The notes under the pieces are model-generated. The model was not told the origin of the DNA. It worked only from the letters and a program-made list of their open reading frames with translations, and did no database searches. DNA of 13,314 bases from an uncultured Collinsella sp. (GTDB lineage Bacteria > Actinomycetota > Coriobacteriia > Coriobacteriales > Coriobacteriaceae), in NCBI GenBank assembly GCA_900754745.1, contig CAAEEB010000019.1, forward strand, positions 1 through 13,314. Direction: 5' to 3'. Position 1 is the first letter of the stretch, and each line of letters begins with the position of its first letter. Made by a program: the position numbers and the translations under genes. This document shows, piece by piece, positions 1-6,456 of the stretch.

Positions 1-398
1 CACTGTCCAAGCATCTTGTCGAGGACTTGGTTCATGTGGCGCTCATCGGTGTTTGGTGCGTAGTCGTAGGCGAGGGTGATGGAGTTAAGGGGCTGGTCGT
101 CGATCAGATAATTCATTGTCTGAGGTTCGAGGCAGAAATAAGGAGAGCATCCGTCGACCTTGCCGAGCAACGGTAACTTGGACTGCCAACTTCCGGTGGG
201 AATTGCATATTCGTAGAACACGCCACGACAAATAAAGGAGAGCGAGGTGGCACGCGAGCCGGCGTCGACCATTCCGCATAAATCGAAGGGCGAGGCGATA
301 CCGAGGGAAAAGGGTGTGACGACGATAAAGAAGAACATCGCGATGGGTATGGCGAAAATGGTAATGACGTTGCGGCCGGTGGAATGAGACGGCTTCAT
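1..398 (-). CDS. Hypothetical membrane-anchored protein, partial (3' end outside window)
   Basis: A minus-strand reading frame is open from an ATG at 398-396 to the window edge (132 codons seen, no stop). The start has a good ribosome site, GGGGAG five bases upstream. Residues about 11-32 are a hydrophobic stretch (VITIFAIPIAMFFIVV), preceded by a short basic N-terminus (K2, R9), so it is a signal anchor or uncleaved signal peptide with the rest outside. The exported part seen so far has several cysteines (two in a C-x5-C spacing near residues 76-82), which could form disulfides. I recognise no family. It is divergent from another small membrane-anchored protein at 631. A short stretch near residue 115-131 (a Tyr followed by Asp/Thr and a Leu-Leu-Gly helix) vaguely resembles that neighbour, so they may be distant paralogues; this is a guess. 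The frame is certain, the function unknown. Confidence 0.72.
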   Translation of the reverse strand, partial: MKPSHSTGRNVITIFAIPIAMFFFIVVTPFSLGIASPFDLCGMVDAGSRATSLSFICRGVFYEYAIPTGSWQSKLPLLGKVDGCSPYFCLEPQTMNYLIDDQPLNSITLAYDYAPNTDERHMNQVLDKMLGQ

Positions 399-442
399 AT
401 GATCTCCCCGAGACAAAAAGCTGTTGAGGATAGATAGAAATA

Positions 443-471
443 GATATATTCAGATAACAAATTAAGTTTAA
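443..471 (-). promoter_or_regulatory. Candidate promoter of the leftward membrane-protein gene
   Basis: On the minus strand a TTAAAC (-35-like, 466-471) and a TATATC (-10-like, 443-448) are separated by exactly 17 bp, in an AT-rich island (about 420-475) of otherwise GC-rich DNA, about 45 bp before the ATG at 398. Matches to consensus are 3/6 and 4/6, so this is suggestive only. Confidence 0.35.
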
Positions 472-508
472 TCTCTGGACGTGAGATGGTCGACCGTTAG
501 CGTCGAAA

Positions 509-540
509 ACCACTACAAAGGGGCCTGTCCCTTTCGTGGT
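509..540. repeat. REP-like imperfect palindrome, copy 1
   Basis: ACCAC and AAAGGG on the left pair with CCCTTT and GTGGT on the right, with a 3x1 internal loop and a GCCTGT apical loop. The core CAAAGG-n-GCCTGTCC occurs again at 1311-1345 in the same orientation. The two copies bracket the small gene at 631-1302. The form (hairpin with conserved GTGG-type foot, intergenic, several per window) resembles REP elements moved by REP-associated tyrosine transposases. No transposase is present here, so the mobility is inferred. Confidence 0.55.
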
Positions 541-630
541 GGAGGGGAGTGGGCGGCTTCTTTTGGTGATAGTGTTAGCTGGCGGTTTCATTAGCGCACG
601 TCGCAGGTTTGTATTGTGAGGTGTTTTGCC

Positions 631-1302
631 GTGAGCCGTTCAGCCCGTATTGGATTGATTGTTTTGGCGTTTGCGATCACCGTGGTTGGCATGGGTGCTG
701 TCGGTATGGCGTTTCTGCCTGCTGCGGTGACGGAGCCGGTGGTCAAGCCTGTGACTCAATCTGTCGAACTTCTGACCGGCGCCGCCAAGCCTGAGACCAT
801 TACCGTTGATTTTGATGAGCAACCGGCTGCGCTGGGCATTAGTAATTATCCACTTATTCAGCTTGGGGCTATGCGCTATACCACGGATTCTAGTCTGATC
901 GACAGGGCGTCCGAGCTGCTCAAGGGCAAAACCTTTAAGCGCTGGTATGGATATGCATCCTATCGGGCAAAAGCGAACGACATGGTTGGCGGATGCCGCT
1001 CGTCCATCGAGTTGGACACCGCGAATGGCACTAAGTTATGTGATGTTTCGTACGATCCTGGCTACGAGGGCAATGAGGGGCCGGGTATCTACATCTTGGA
1101 CGGCGATGTCGCCTATGTCATGGAGGGCAACCAGACCGAGCTCAACGATTTTATGGGTCAGTGCATTCAGGATGCCTATGAACAGACCTGCTTGCCCGAC
1201 CCGCAGGCTGCACGCGATAGTGGGTCTGCCCGTACATGGTTGTTCGAGGATGAGATGTCCTGGAACGCCGAATCGGGAAGCACGGGTTCGGCGAAGGAGT
1301 AG
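631..1302 (+). CDS. Hypothetical membrane-anchored protein (223 aa)
   Basis: The chosen GTG start at 631 follows GAGG with a nine-base gap and gives a compact N-terminus: Ser-Arg-Ser-Ala-Arg, then a hydrophobic helix of about 25 residues (GLIVLAFAITVVGMGAVGMAF), typical of a signal anchor. An in-frame GTG at 616 would add five residues and has a weaker AGG site. The exported part is mostly polar and contains four cysteines (in GGC, LC, QC and TC contexts), suggesting disulfides, and a Tyr/Gly-rich middle. The C-terminus is acidic and ends in a Ser/Gly tail. I recognise no family. It is divergent from the partial gene at 1-398 and lies alone on the plus strand, bracketed by two copies of a REP-like hairpin; the downstream copy may act as its terminator. 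Codon use is less GC-rich than clpB. The function is unknown. Confidence 0.75.
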   Translation: MSRSARIGLIVLAFAITVVGMGAVGMAFLPAAVTEPVVKPVTQSVELLTGAAKPETITVDFDEQPAALGISNYPLIQLGAMRYTTDSSLIDRASELLKGKTFKRWYGYASYRAKANDMVGGCRSSIELDTANGTKLCDVSYDPGYEGNEGPGIYILDGDVAYVMEGNQTELNDFMGQCIQDAYEQTCLPDPQAARDSGSARTWLFEDEMSWNAESGSTGSAKE

Positions 1303-1310
1303 AGACCGCG

Positions 1311-1348
1311 ACCACCACAAAGGTGCCTGTCCTCTTTGCGGTGGTTTT
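1311..1348 (+). terminator. REP-like hairpin, copy 2, possibly acting as terminator
   Basis: ACCACC-A-CAAAG (1311-1322) pairs with CTTTG-C-GGTGGT (1334-1345), 11 of 12 positions, followed by TTTT (1345-1348). It lies nine bases after the stop of the 631-1302 gene. The core CAAAGG-n-GCCTGTCC is shared with 509-540, so it is both a member of a repeat family and a plausible terminator. Confidence 0.5.
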
Positions 1349-1355
1349 CGGTCTG

Positions 1356-1572
1356 TCTCGATCTGTAACATCTTGGCCGCTAAAAGTGGGCCTGGTGTTA
1401 CAGATTTAGTTTTTTGATCCGGGTGTTTTCTGTTCGTCTCGATTTGTAACAGATAGAGCTCTATTTGCTGACTAGATGTTACAGATTTAGATAAACGGGT
1501 GCCGCTGGTCATTTCATCTCGATCTGTAACATCTAGAGCCATAAACAGCCGCTAGATGTTACAGATTGAGAT
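1356..1572. repeat. Array of three palindromic repeat units (about 54-56 bp each, about 80-bp period)
   Basis: Three units each start with TCTCGATyTGTAACA and end with TGTTACAGATTkAG: 1356-1409, 1437-1490 and 1517-1572. Each unit is itself a dyad (ATCTGTAACATCT on the left, AGATGTTACAGAT on the right; the second and third keep this best). The linkers are 27 and 26 bp, and both contain CGGGTG, so the unit plus linker was probably duplicated in tandem. The repeats are palindromic, longer than CRISPR repeats, and the linkers are related to each other, so this is not a CRISPR array. It resembles a BIME-like cluster. No ORF is present in the spacer 1303-1749. Confidence 0.7.
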
Positions 1573-1635
1573 AGTAAGGGGACGAGGCCGTAGCGGGTGA
1601 GCGCACCTGCTCCCTATCTTTCAATCACTCAGAAA

Positions 1636-1671
1636 ATCTTATATATAGAGACTTAGATTTATGTATAAGAT
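1636..1671. promoter_or_regulatory. Inverted repeat upstream of clpB, candidate operator/promoter
   Basis: ATCTTATATATA (1636-1647) and TATGTATAAGAT (1660-1671) form a dyad matching at 11 of 12 positions around a 12-nt centre, in an AT-rich island about 80 bp before the clpB start. The right arm holds TATAAG, a possible -10 box (1664-1669); TTATAT at 1639-1644 could serve as a poor -35 with a 19-bp gap. It does not match the HAIR site of HspR, nor CIRCE or the CtsR box, which are the usual heat-shock operators. The regulator is unknown. Confidence 0.4.
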
Positions 1672-1710
1672 CGCGCAAAGCTGGCAACAATACTTCTCGA
1701 ACAACGTGAA

Positions 1711-1749
1711 GCCGCCCCGTAGGGCGGCCGCCCCAAGAGAGGTGATTCC
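1711..1749 (+). promoter_or_regulatory. clpB leader hairpin and very strong ribosome binding site
   Basis: GCCGCCC (1711-1717) and GGGCGGC (1722-1728) form a perfect 7-bp stem with a CGTA loop. It is followed at 1739-1746 by GAGGTGAT, an eight-base match to the 16S anti-Shine-Dalgarno complement, ending three bases before the ATG. The stem lies just upstream and does not cover the ribosome site. It may stabilise the mRNA rather than block translation. This site fixes the clpB start at 1750. Confidence 0.55.
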
Positions 1750-4377
1750 ATGAGAATCGATAAGCTAGCAATGACGTCGCGCGAGGCGCTGCAGACCGCC
1801 ATGAGCACGGCTGCCGATGCGCAGGCCGGCGCGGTGGAGCCGATTCACCTGCTGTCTGCTCTGCTCGGTGCCGGCGAGCGCAATATCTCCGTGATTATCG
1901 AGCGCATCGGTGCCGACCCAGCTCAGCTCGCACGCTTCACACAGGACGCCATCGACCACGCGCCCAAGGTTTCGGGCGAGGGGCAGCAGATGGGCCTGTC
2001 CAACGAGCTCGTTCGCGTCATCGAGAAGGCCGAGAAGAAGGCCACCAAGATGGGCGACAGCTTTGTGGTGACCGAGCATCTGCTGATGGCGCTTGCCGAG
2101 GACAAGGGCGAGGCGGGCCGCGTGCTGCGCGACGCCGGTGTTACCAAGGAGCGTATCGAGCAGGTCTACGAGGAGCTGCGTGGCGATGACCGCGTGACGT
2201 CTGCCGAGGACAAGACTCAGTTTGAGGCGCTGGAGCAGTACGGCCGCAACATCTGCGACCTTGCCCGCGCTGGCAAGCTCGACCCGGTCATCGGCCGTAC
2301 CGACGAGATCCGTCGTACCATCCAGGTCCTGTCCCGCCGCACCAAGAACAACCCCGTGCTCATTGGCGAGCCGGGCGTCGGCAAGACGGCCATCGTCGAG
2401 GGCATCGCCCAGCGTATCGTGGCCGGCGACGTGCCGAGCACCCTGCGCGACCGCGACCTCATCGAGCTCGACATGAGCGCGCTGGTCGCCGGCGCCAAGT
2501 ACCGCGGCGAGTTCGAGGACCGCTTGAAGGCCGTGCTCAAGGAAGTGCAAAAATCTGAGGGCAAGGTCATCCTGTTCATCGATGAGCTCCACACCATCGT
2601 GGGCGCGGGTGCCACCGAGGGCTCCATGGACGCCGGTAATATCCTCAAGCCGGCGCTCGCCCGTGGCGACCTGCATGCGATCGGCGCGACCACACTCGAC
2701 GAGTACCGCAAGTACATCGAGAAGGACGCGGCACTCGCCCGTCGTTTCCAGACCGTTATGGTGAGCGAGCCTACCGTCGAGGACACCATCTCGATCCTGC
2801 GTGGCCTCAAGGAGAAGTACGAGATCTTCCACGGTGTGCACATCACCGATAGCGCGCTCGTGGCCGCCGCCGACCTCTCCGATCGCTATATCGCCGACCG
2901 CTTTCTGCCCGACAAGGCCATCGACCTGGTCGATGAGGCCGCAAGCCGCCTGCGCATGGAGCTCGACAGCATGCCGGTCGAGATCGACGCCACCACGCGT
3001 CAGCTCACCCAGCTGCAGATTGAGGAGCAGGCGCTCATGAAGGAGACCGATGACGCCTCCAAGGAGCGTCTGGAGGCCCTGCGCCAAGAGATCGCCGAGG
3101 TCCAGGAAAAGCTCAACGTGCAAAAGGCCGGCTGGCTCAACCAGAAGAACGCCATCGACCACGTGCAGGAGCTTAAGGGACAGCTCGACGAGGCCAGAAG
3201 CGAAGAGGAGCGCGCGACGCGCAACGGCGACCTGGGCCGTGCGTCCGAGCTGCGCTACTCCGTGATTCCGGGTCTGCAGCAGCAGATTCAGGATTCCGAG
3301 GCTGCGCTCGAGGCACAAAAGCAGAAGGACGGCGAGGGTCTCAACGAGCAGGTGACCTCCGATGAGATCGCCGAGGTCGTGAGTGCCTGGACCGGCGTGC
3401 CCGTGTCCAAGATGATGCAGGGCGAGCTCGACAAGCTGAAGGGCCTGGAGGGTGAGCTGCATAAGCGCGTCATCGGCCAGGACGAGGCCGTCTCCGCCGT
3501 CGCCGCGGCTGTGCGCCGCAGCCGTGCGGGCCTCTCCGATCCGGACAAGCCCATCGGCAGCTTCTTCTTCCTGGGCCCCACCGGCGTGGGCAAGACCGAG
3601 CTCGCCAAGGCACTTGCCGAGTGCCTGTTCGACGACGAGCGCGCGCTCGTGCGTATCGACATGTCCGAGTACATGGAGAAGTTCAGCGTCCAGCGCCTGA
3701 TCGGTGCGCCCCCGGGATACGTGGGCTACGACGAGGGCGGTCAGCTCACCGAGGCCGTGCGCCGTCGTCCGTACTCCGTGATCTTGCTCGACGAGATGGA
3801 GAAGGCTCATCCGGATGTCTTCAACGTGCTGTTGCAGGTGCTTGACGACGGTCGTCTGACCGATGGCCAGGGTCGCCAGGTGTCCTTCAAGAACACGATC
3901 ATCATCATGACGTCCAACGTGGGCTCCAAGGCCATCGCCGATCTGTCCGGTAAGGACGAGGAGGAGATGCGCCATCAGGTCGACGCGGCCATGGCCCAGA
4001 CCTTCCGTCCCGAGTTCCTCAACCGTATCGACGACATCGTGGTGTTCCATCCGCTCGGCATGGCGCAGATCGAGAAGATCGTCGACATCCAGCTCACCGA
4101 CGTCCGCGCACGTCTGGCCAAGGAGCGCATGACGCTTGCCATCACCCCGGCGGCCAAGCAGATGCTCGCCGTGGGCGGCTTGGACCCGGTCTTTGGCGCC
4201 CGTCCGCTCAAGCGCCTGGTCCAGCGCGAGGTCGTGGACGCCATCGCTGCCGCTATCATCGACGGCACGGTGCGCGAGGGCGATCAGGTGACGGTCGACG
4301 TCGACAAGGACGGCGGCTTTACCGTCGTGTGCGACAACACGCCGGCGGCCACCTACGAGGTCCCCGACGCCGAGTAG
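1750..4377 (+). CDS. clpB: ATP-dependent chaperone ClpB (Hsp104-type disaggregase)
   Basis: ClpB is a cytoplasmic hexameric AAA+ disaggregase that works with DnaK/DnaJ/GrpE to pull polypeptides out of aggregates. All parts are present in 875 residues (family usually 850-880). There is an N-domain (1-150). D1 has Walker [10 protein letters not shown] (206-214), pore loop KYRG (250-253), Walker B with D278-E279 and paired arginines R331-R332. The coiled-coil middle domain lies at about 415-525 and distinguishes ClpB from ClpA/ClpC. D2 has Walker [10 protein letters not shown] (609-617), pore loop GYVGYDEGG (from 656), Walker B D681-E682 and sensor/finger LNR (R759). No IGF/IGL loop for ClpP docking was noticed, as expected for ClpB. 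The C-terminus has a short acidic tail. Codon use is strongly GC-biased, as in a highly expressed core gene. It appears monocistronic: its own leader upstream, a strong terminator downstream. It is probably heat-inducible, but no classical heat-shock operator is visible. Confidence 0.98.
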   Translation: MRIDKLAMTSREALQTAMSTAADAQAGAVEPIHLLSALLGAGERNISVIIERIGADPAQLARFTQDAIDHAPKVSGEGQQMGLSNELVRVIEKAEKKATKMGDSFVVTEHLLMALAEDKGEAGRVLRDAGVTKERIEQVYEELRGDDRVTSAEDKTQFEALEQYGRNICDLARAGKLDPVIGRTDEIRRTIQVLSRRTKNNPVLIGEPGVGKTAIVEGIAQRIVAGDVPSTLRDRDLIELDMSALVAGAKYRGEFEDRLKAVLKEVQKSEGKVILFIDELHTIVGAGATEGSMDAGNILKPALARGDLHAIGATTLDEYRKYIEKDAALARRFQTVMVSEPTVEDTISILRGLKEKYEIFHGVHITDSALVAAADLSDRYIADRFLPDKAIDLVDEAASRLRMELDSMPVEIDATTRQLTQLQIEEQALMKETDDASKERLEALRQEIAEVQEKLNVQKAGWLNQKNAIDHVQELKGQLDEARSEEERATRNGDLGRASELRYSVIPGLQQQIQDSEAALEAQKQKDGEGLNEQVTSDEIAEVVSAWTGVPVSKMMQGELDKLKGLEGELHKRVIGQDEAVSAVAAAVRRSRAGLSDPDKPIGSFFFLGPTGVGKTELAKALAECLFDDERALVRIDMSEYMEKFSVQRLIGAPPGYVGYDEGGQLTEAVRRRPYSVILLDEMEKAHPDVFNVLLQVLDDGRLTDGQGRQVSFKNTIIIMTSNVGSKAIADLSGKDEEEMRHQVDAAMAQTFRPEFLNRIDDIVVFHPLGMAQIEKIVDIQLTDVRARLAKERMTLAITPAAKQMLAVGGLDPVFGARPLKRLVQREVVDAIAAAIIDGTVREGDQVTVDVDKDGGFTVVCDNTPAATYEVPDAE

Positions 4378-4421
4378 ATTTTGGGACATGCCTTAAAATC
4401 TGCCAGTCGTCTCCAAACGCC

Positions 4422-4458
4422 AAGGGCGGCGGATCCAATCGGGTCCGCCGCCCTTTTT
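4422..4458 (+). terminator. Rho-independent terminator of clpB
   Basis: AAGGGCGGCGGA (4422-4433) pairs perfectly over 12 bp with TCCGCCGCCCTT (4444-4455), and the T run extends to 4458. The stem is GC-rich with a 10-nt loop, 45 bases after the clpB stop. Confidence 0.9.
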
Positions 4459-4510
4459 CGTGCGACAATCGATGGTGTTGAACGTGAGTACATGGCAAGG
4501 AGATATGCAG

Positions 4511-4696
4511 ATGATAGACAAGAACAAGACGAATACGCCGGCGACCGATGCCGCACCCAAGCTCGCACCCAAACCCGCGCCCAAGCCGCGCGACCCCTAC
4601 ATCCGTGCCGAGAACGAGGACGACGACGGCTACGATCCCTACAGCGATCGCCGCCCCGAGCGAGAGCCAATGTTCGAAGCCGACCCGTGGCGCTGA
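4511..4696 (+). CDS. Small acidic, disordered hypothetical protein (61 aa)
   Basis: The start at 4511 is set by AAGGAGA (4497-4503) seven bases upstream. The in-frame ATG at 4505 is too close to that site, and the upstream ATG codons in the same frame (from 4460) have none. The protein has no hydrophobic core. It has a Thr/Ala/Asp N-terminus, a low-complexity Lys-Pro-Ala stretch (PKLAPKPAPKPR), a cluster of Glu/Asp (ENEDDDGYD), and it ends in an acidic/aromatic tail (FEADPWR). It is therefore probably unfolded on its own and may act by binding a partner. It lies after the clpB terminator, so it needs its own promoter; GACAAT at 4464-4469 is a weak -10 candidate. The strong ribosome site and the clear charge patterning support a real gene; the function is unknown. 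Confidence 0.62.
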   Translation: MIDKNKTNTPATDAAPKLAPKPAPKPRDPYIRAENEDDDGYDPYSDRRPEREPMFEADPWR

Positions 4697-4720
4697 GTGC
4701 CACCCAAAAGGCCACCAATA

Positions 4721-4787
4721 AGTTGCGGTGAAATAGGGACTGTTTTGCGGTTTGACCAGCAAAAACAGTCCCTATTTCACCGCAACT
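4721..4787. repeat. Perfect 26-bp inverted repeat, REP/MITE-like hairpin
   Basis: The arm 4721-4746 (AGTTGCGGTGAAATAGGGAC plus TGTTTT) is the exact reverse complement of 4762-4787. The 15-nt centre continues the pairing (GC/GC and GGT/ACC with one extra A), so nearly all 67 bases fold into one hairpin. It lies 24 bases after the small gene at 4511-4696 and could end its transcription, but there is no clean T run. The complete arm identity suggests recent arrival or selection. The structure resembles REP-type repeats; no transposase is nearby. Confidence 0.75.
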
Positions 4788-4821
4788 GCGTTAGGGATTT
4801 TTCTGCAGGGGGAGGGTAGTC

Positions 4822-4866
4822 AAAAAAGCCCCGTCCCAAATTGACTGCCAAATTGGCTGCTCGGGG
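4822..4866 (-). terminator. Terminator-like hairpin on the minus strand without an evident gene
   Basis: Read on the minus strand, CCCCG (4862-4866) and CGGGG (4829-4833) enclose a region with CCAATTTGG-like repeats, followed by GC and six T residues (4822-4827). No convincing minus-strand gene lies upstream of it, only a 26-codon GTG-started frame (4900 to 4820) with AAGGA before it. It may be the relic of a lost gene or another intergenic repeat. Apart from this, 4788-4933 shows nothing clear. Confidence 0.3.
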
Positions 4867-4933
4867 AGTCGCATTCGAGCTCGGTTGTCCTCTTAGCCAC
4901 TCGATATCCTTCGGAGCAATAACGGTGATAAAA

Positions 4934-5023
4934 CTTGCTTAAGTGTTAATCAAGCTACACACAATCTTGCTCTCTAATTAATCAAGAATCAGTATAATTT
5001 TGATTAGCTAGAGAGCAAGATTG
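4934..5023. promoter_or_regulatory. Promoter and complex palindromic operator of the DUF4143 ATPase gene
   Basis: CAATCTTGCTCTCTA (4962-4976) is the perfect reverse complement of 5009-5023. Inside it TAATCAA (4979-4985) pairs with TTGATTA (5000-5006), and the 14-nt centre contains a consensus -10 box TATAAT (4993-4998). A second dyad, CTTGCTTAA-gtg-TTAATCAAG (4934-4954), lies upstream. The word TTAATCAAG occurs at 4946 and 4978, 32 bp (about three helical turns) apart. Transcription from the TATAAT box would start near 5005, inside the right arm, so the mRNA would not contain the whole hairpin; this points to a DNA-level operator rather than an RNA structure. No good -35 is seen (TTGCTC lies 20 bp upstream), as expected for an activated or tightly repressed promoter. 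Confidence 0.65.
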
Positions 5024-5030
5024 GAGAATC

Positions 5031-6383
5031 ATGGCATTCAACGACTTGATCGCCCAGAAAATAAAGGACTTTGAACAGCAGGGGGTTCCGCAGGTCTTTG
5101 AGCGAGACCTTGATCTGGAAAACCCACAGGAGCCAAAGCGCGACAACATCGTAAATGTGGTTGTGGGGGCCCGCCGTTGTGGAAAGACGTATCGCCTGTA
5201 TCAGGAGATGCAGCGGCTTCAGGGCCGGGGCGTCGAGCTTGACCGGATGCTTTACTTTAATTTTGAGGACGAGCGCTTGCGCCCGTATGAGTCATCGCTG
5301 CTGGCGGACGTGCTCGACACGTTCTATGCGCTGTATCCTGCTGCTCGAACCGAGGGCGCTTACATTTTCTTTGACGAGATCCAGGAAATTCCCGAATGGG
5401 GTGCGTTTCTGCGGCGTGTAGTCGATACGGAGAAAGCGACCGTCTATGTGACGGGATCTTCTTCCAAGATGCTGTCCTCAGAGCTTAAGAGCGAGTTCAG
5501 GGGTCGTTCTCTTATACGGGAGCTTTTTCCGTTGAGTTTTTCGGAATACGTTCGGTATAAGACGGGGAGCGTTTTCGAGCCAGATGCGACCTTTTCCCCA
5601 AGCGATGCAGCGCTGCTTCGACATCATCTGATCGGATATCTTGAACGAGGGGGATTCATCGCGACGCTTGAGCAGACGCCCGCAGACGCGATTCAGCTGC
5701 TACAGGAATATGCTTCGCGAACGGTCGCTATGGACGTCATTGAGCGTTACGACGTCAAGAACCCTCGCCTGGCATCGCTGTTCTTGACGCGGTGTATGGC
5801 ATCTTCGGGACGAGAGCTGTCAGTGAACAAAGTGTACAACGAGTTCAAGAGCAGACAGATACCCGTCAGTCGTAATTCGCTCAGCGATTTACTTGAGTAT
5901 TATGAGGATGCCTACCTGTTATTTTCTGTGCCGGAGTTCACGCGTTCATTGGCAAATAACATGCGGTCTGCGTCTAAGGTCTACGCTGTCGACCCTGCGA
6001 TGTTTGGAGCATTCTCTCCCGCATCGGCATTGGACCAGGGCCAGAGGCTCGAGACCGCAGTGTTCAATGCGCTAAGAAGAAGGACTCCCGCGGTGAGGAC
6101 CGGCTCGGTCTGCCGCCTGCTGATCAAAGAGAAGAGCAAAAGCCATGAGGTGGACTTTGTGGCTGGGGACGCACTTCTCATGCGGGCTTATAGCCTGATT
6201 CAGGTGAGTGTGGATATGGCAAGTGAGAAAACGCGCGAGCGCGAAATTGCCGCGCTTGATGCCTCGATGGCCCAGTTCGATCTTGGCGAGTCGGCAATCG
6301 TTACCATGGATGAGCAGGCCGATATTCCATGCGAGCACGGTGCGGTACACGTTGTGCCCGCATGGAAGTGGCTCCTTGCCTAA
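5031..6383 (+). CDS. ATP-binding protein, AAA_14 + DUF4143 family
   Basis: This 450-residue protein has the layout of the widespread prokaryotic AAA_14/DUF4143 ATPases. The P-loop is GARRCGKT (46-53), Walker B is FFDEIQ with D115-E116, and there is a sensor-like TGSSSKML and a FRGRS stretch typical of the family. A winged-helix-like middle follows, then a C-terminal DUF4143 region with E373-V-D375-F near a Lys-rich loop (IKEKSKSH), which resembles the core of PD-(D/E)XK nuclease folds; whether it cuts DNA is not known. The family's cellular role is unsettled; links to mobile DNA or defence have been suggested. The start at 5031 has GGAG four bases upstream. The gene stands alone between a complex palindromic promoter and a terminator. 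Codon use is more mixed and AT-richer than in clpB, which suggests horizontal acquisition. Confidence 0.88.
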   Translation: MAFNDLIAQKIKDFEQQGVPQVFERDLDLENPQEPKRDNIVNVVVGARRCGKTYRLYQEMQRLQGRGVELDRMLYFNFEDERLRPYESSLLADVLDTFYALYPAARTEGAYIFFDEIQEIPEWGAFLRRVVDTEKATVYVTGSSSKMLSSELKSEFRGRSLIRELFPLSFSEYVRYKTGSVFEPDATFSPSDAALLRHHLIGYLERGGFIATLEQTPADAIQLLQEYASRTVAMDVIERYDVKNPRLASLFLTRCMASSGRELSVNKVYNEFKSRQIPVSRNSLSDLLEYYEDAYLLFSVPEFTRSLANNMRSASKVYAVDPAMFGAFSPASALDQGQRLETAVFNALRRRTPAVRTGSVCRLLIKEKSKSHEVDFVAGDALLMRAYSLIQVSVDMASEKTREREIAALDASMAQFDLGESAIVTMDEQADIPCEHGAVHVVPAWKWLLA

Positions 6384-6399
6384 TCATCTACGGATCTGT

Positions 6400-6424
6400 G
6401 GGGCCAGGACCTCCTGGCCCCTTT
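6400..6424 (+). terminator. Terminator of the DUF4143 ATPase gene
   Basis: GGGGCCAGGA (6400-6409) and TCCTGGCCCC (6412-6421) are perfectly complementary; sterically this gives a 9-bp stem with an ACCT loop. It is followed by TTTAT, a short T run, 16 bases after the stop. It lies between convergent genes and may also slow transcription from the minus strand. Confidence 0.75.
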
Positions 6425-6456
6425 ATCACGGTTGGGGAGCACCATGATGCGCCCGG

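Noticed and set aside
1356..1572. CRISPR-like appearance of the regular repeats
   Set aside because: Units are about 55 bp palindromes that differ from each other, only three copies, and the linkers are related to each other. No cas genes are near.
1580..1615. Imperfect hairpin AGCGGGTG-agcg-CACCTGCT with flanking AGATAG/CTATCT
   Set aside because: Stem is 7/8 with a bulged flank and no clear T run or gene to terminate; too weak to list as a feature.
1765..4389. Open 874-codon frame on the minus strand antisense to clpB
   Set aside because: It is the mirror of a GC-biased gene with strong third-position bias. The protein is low in complexity (His/Leu/Asp rich) with no domain, while the plus strand encodes complete ClpB.
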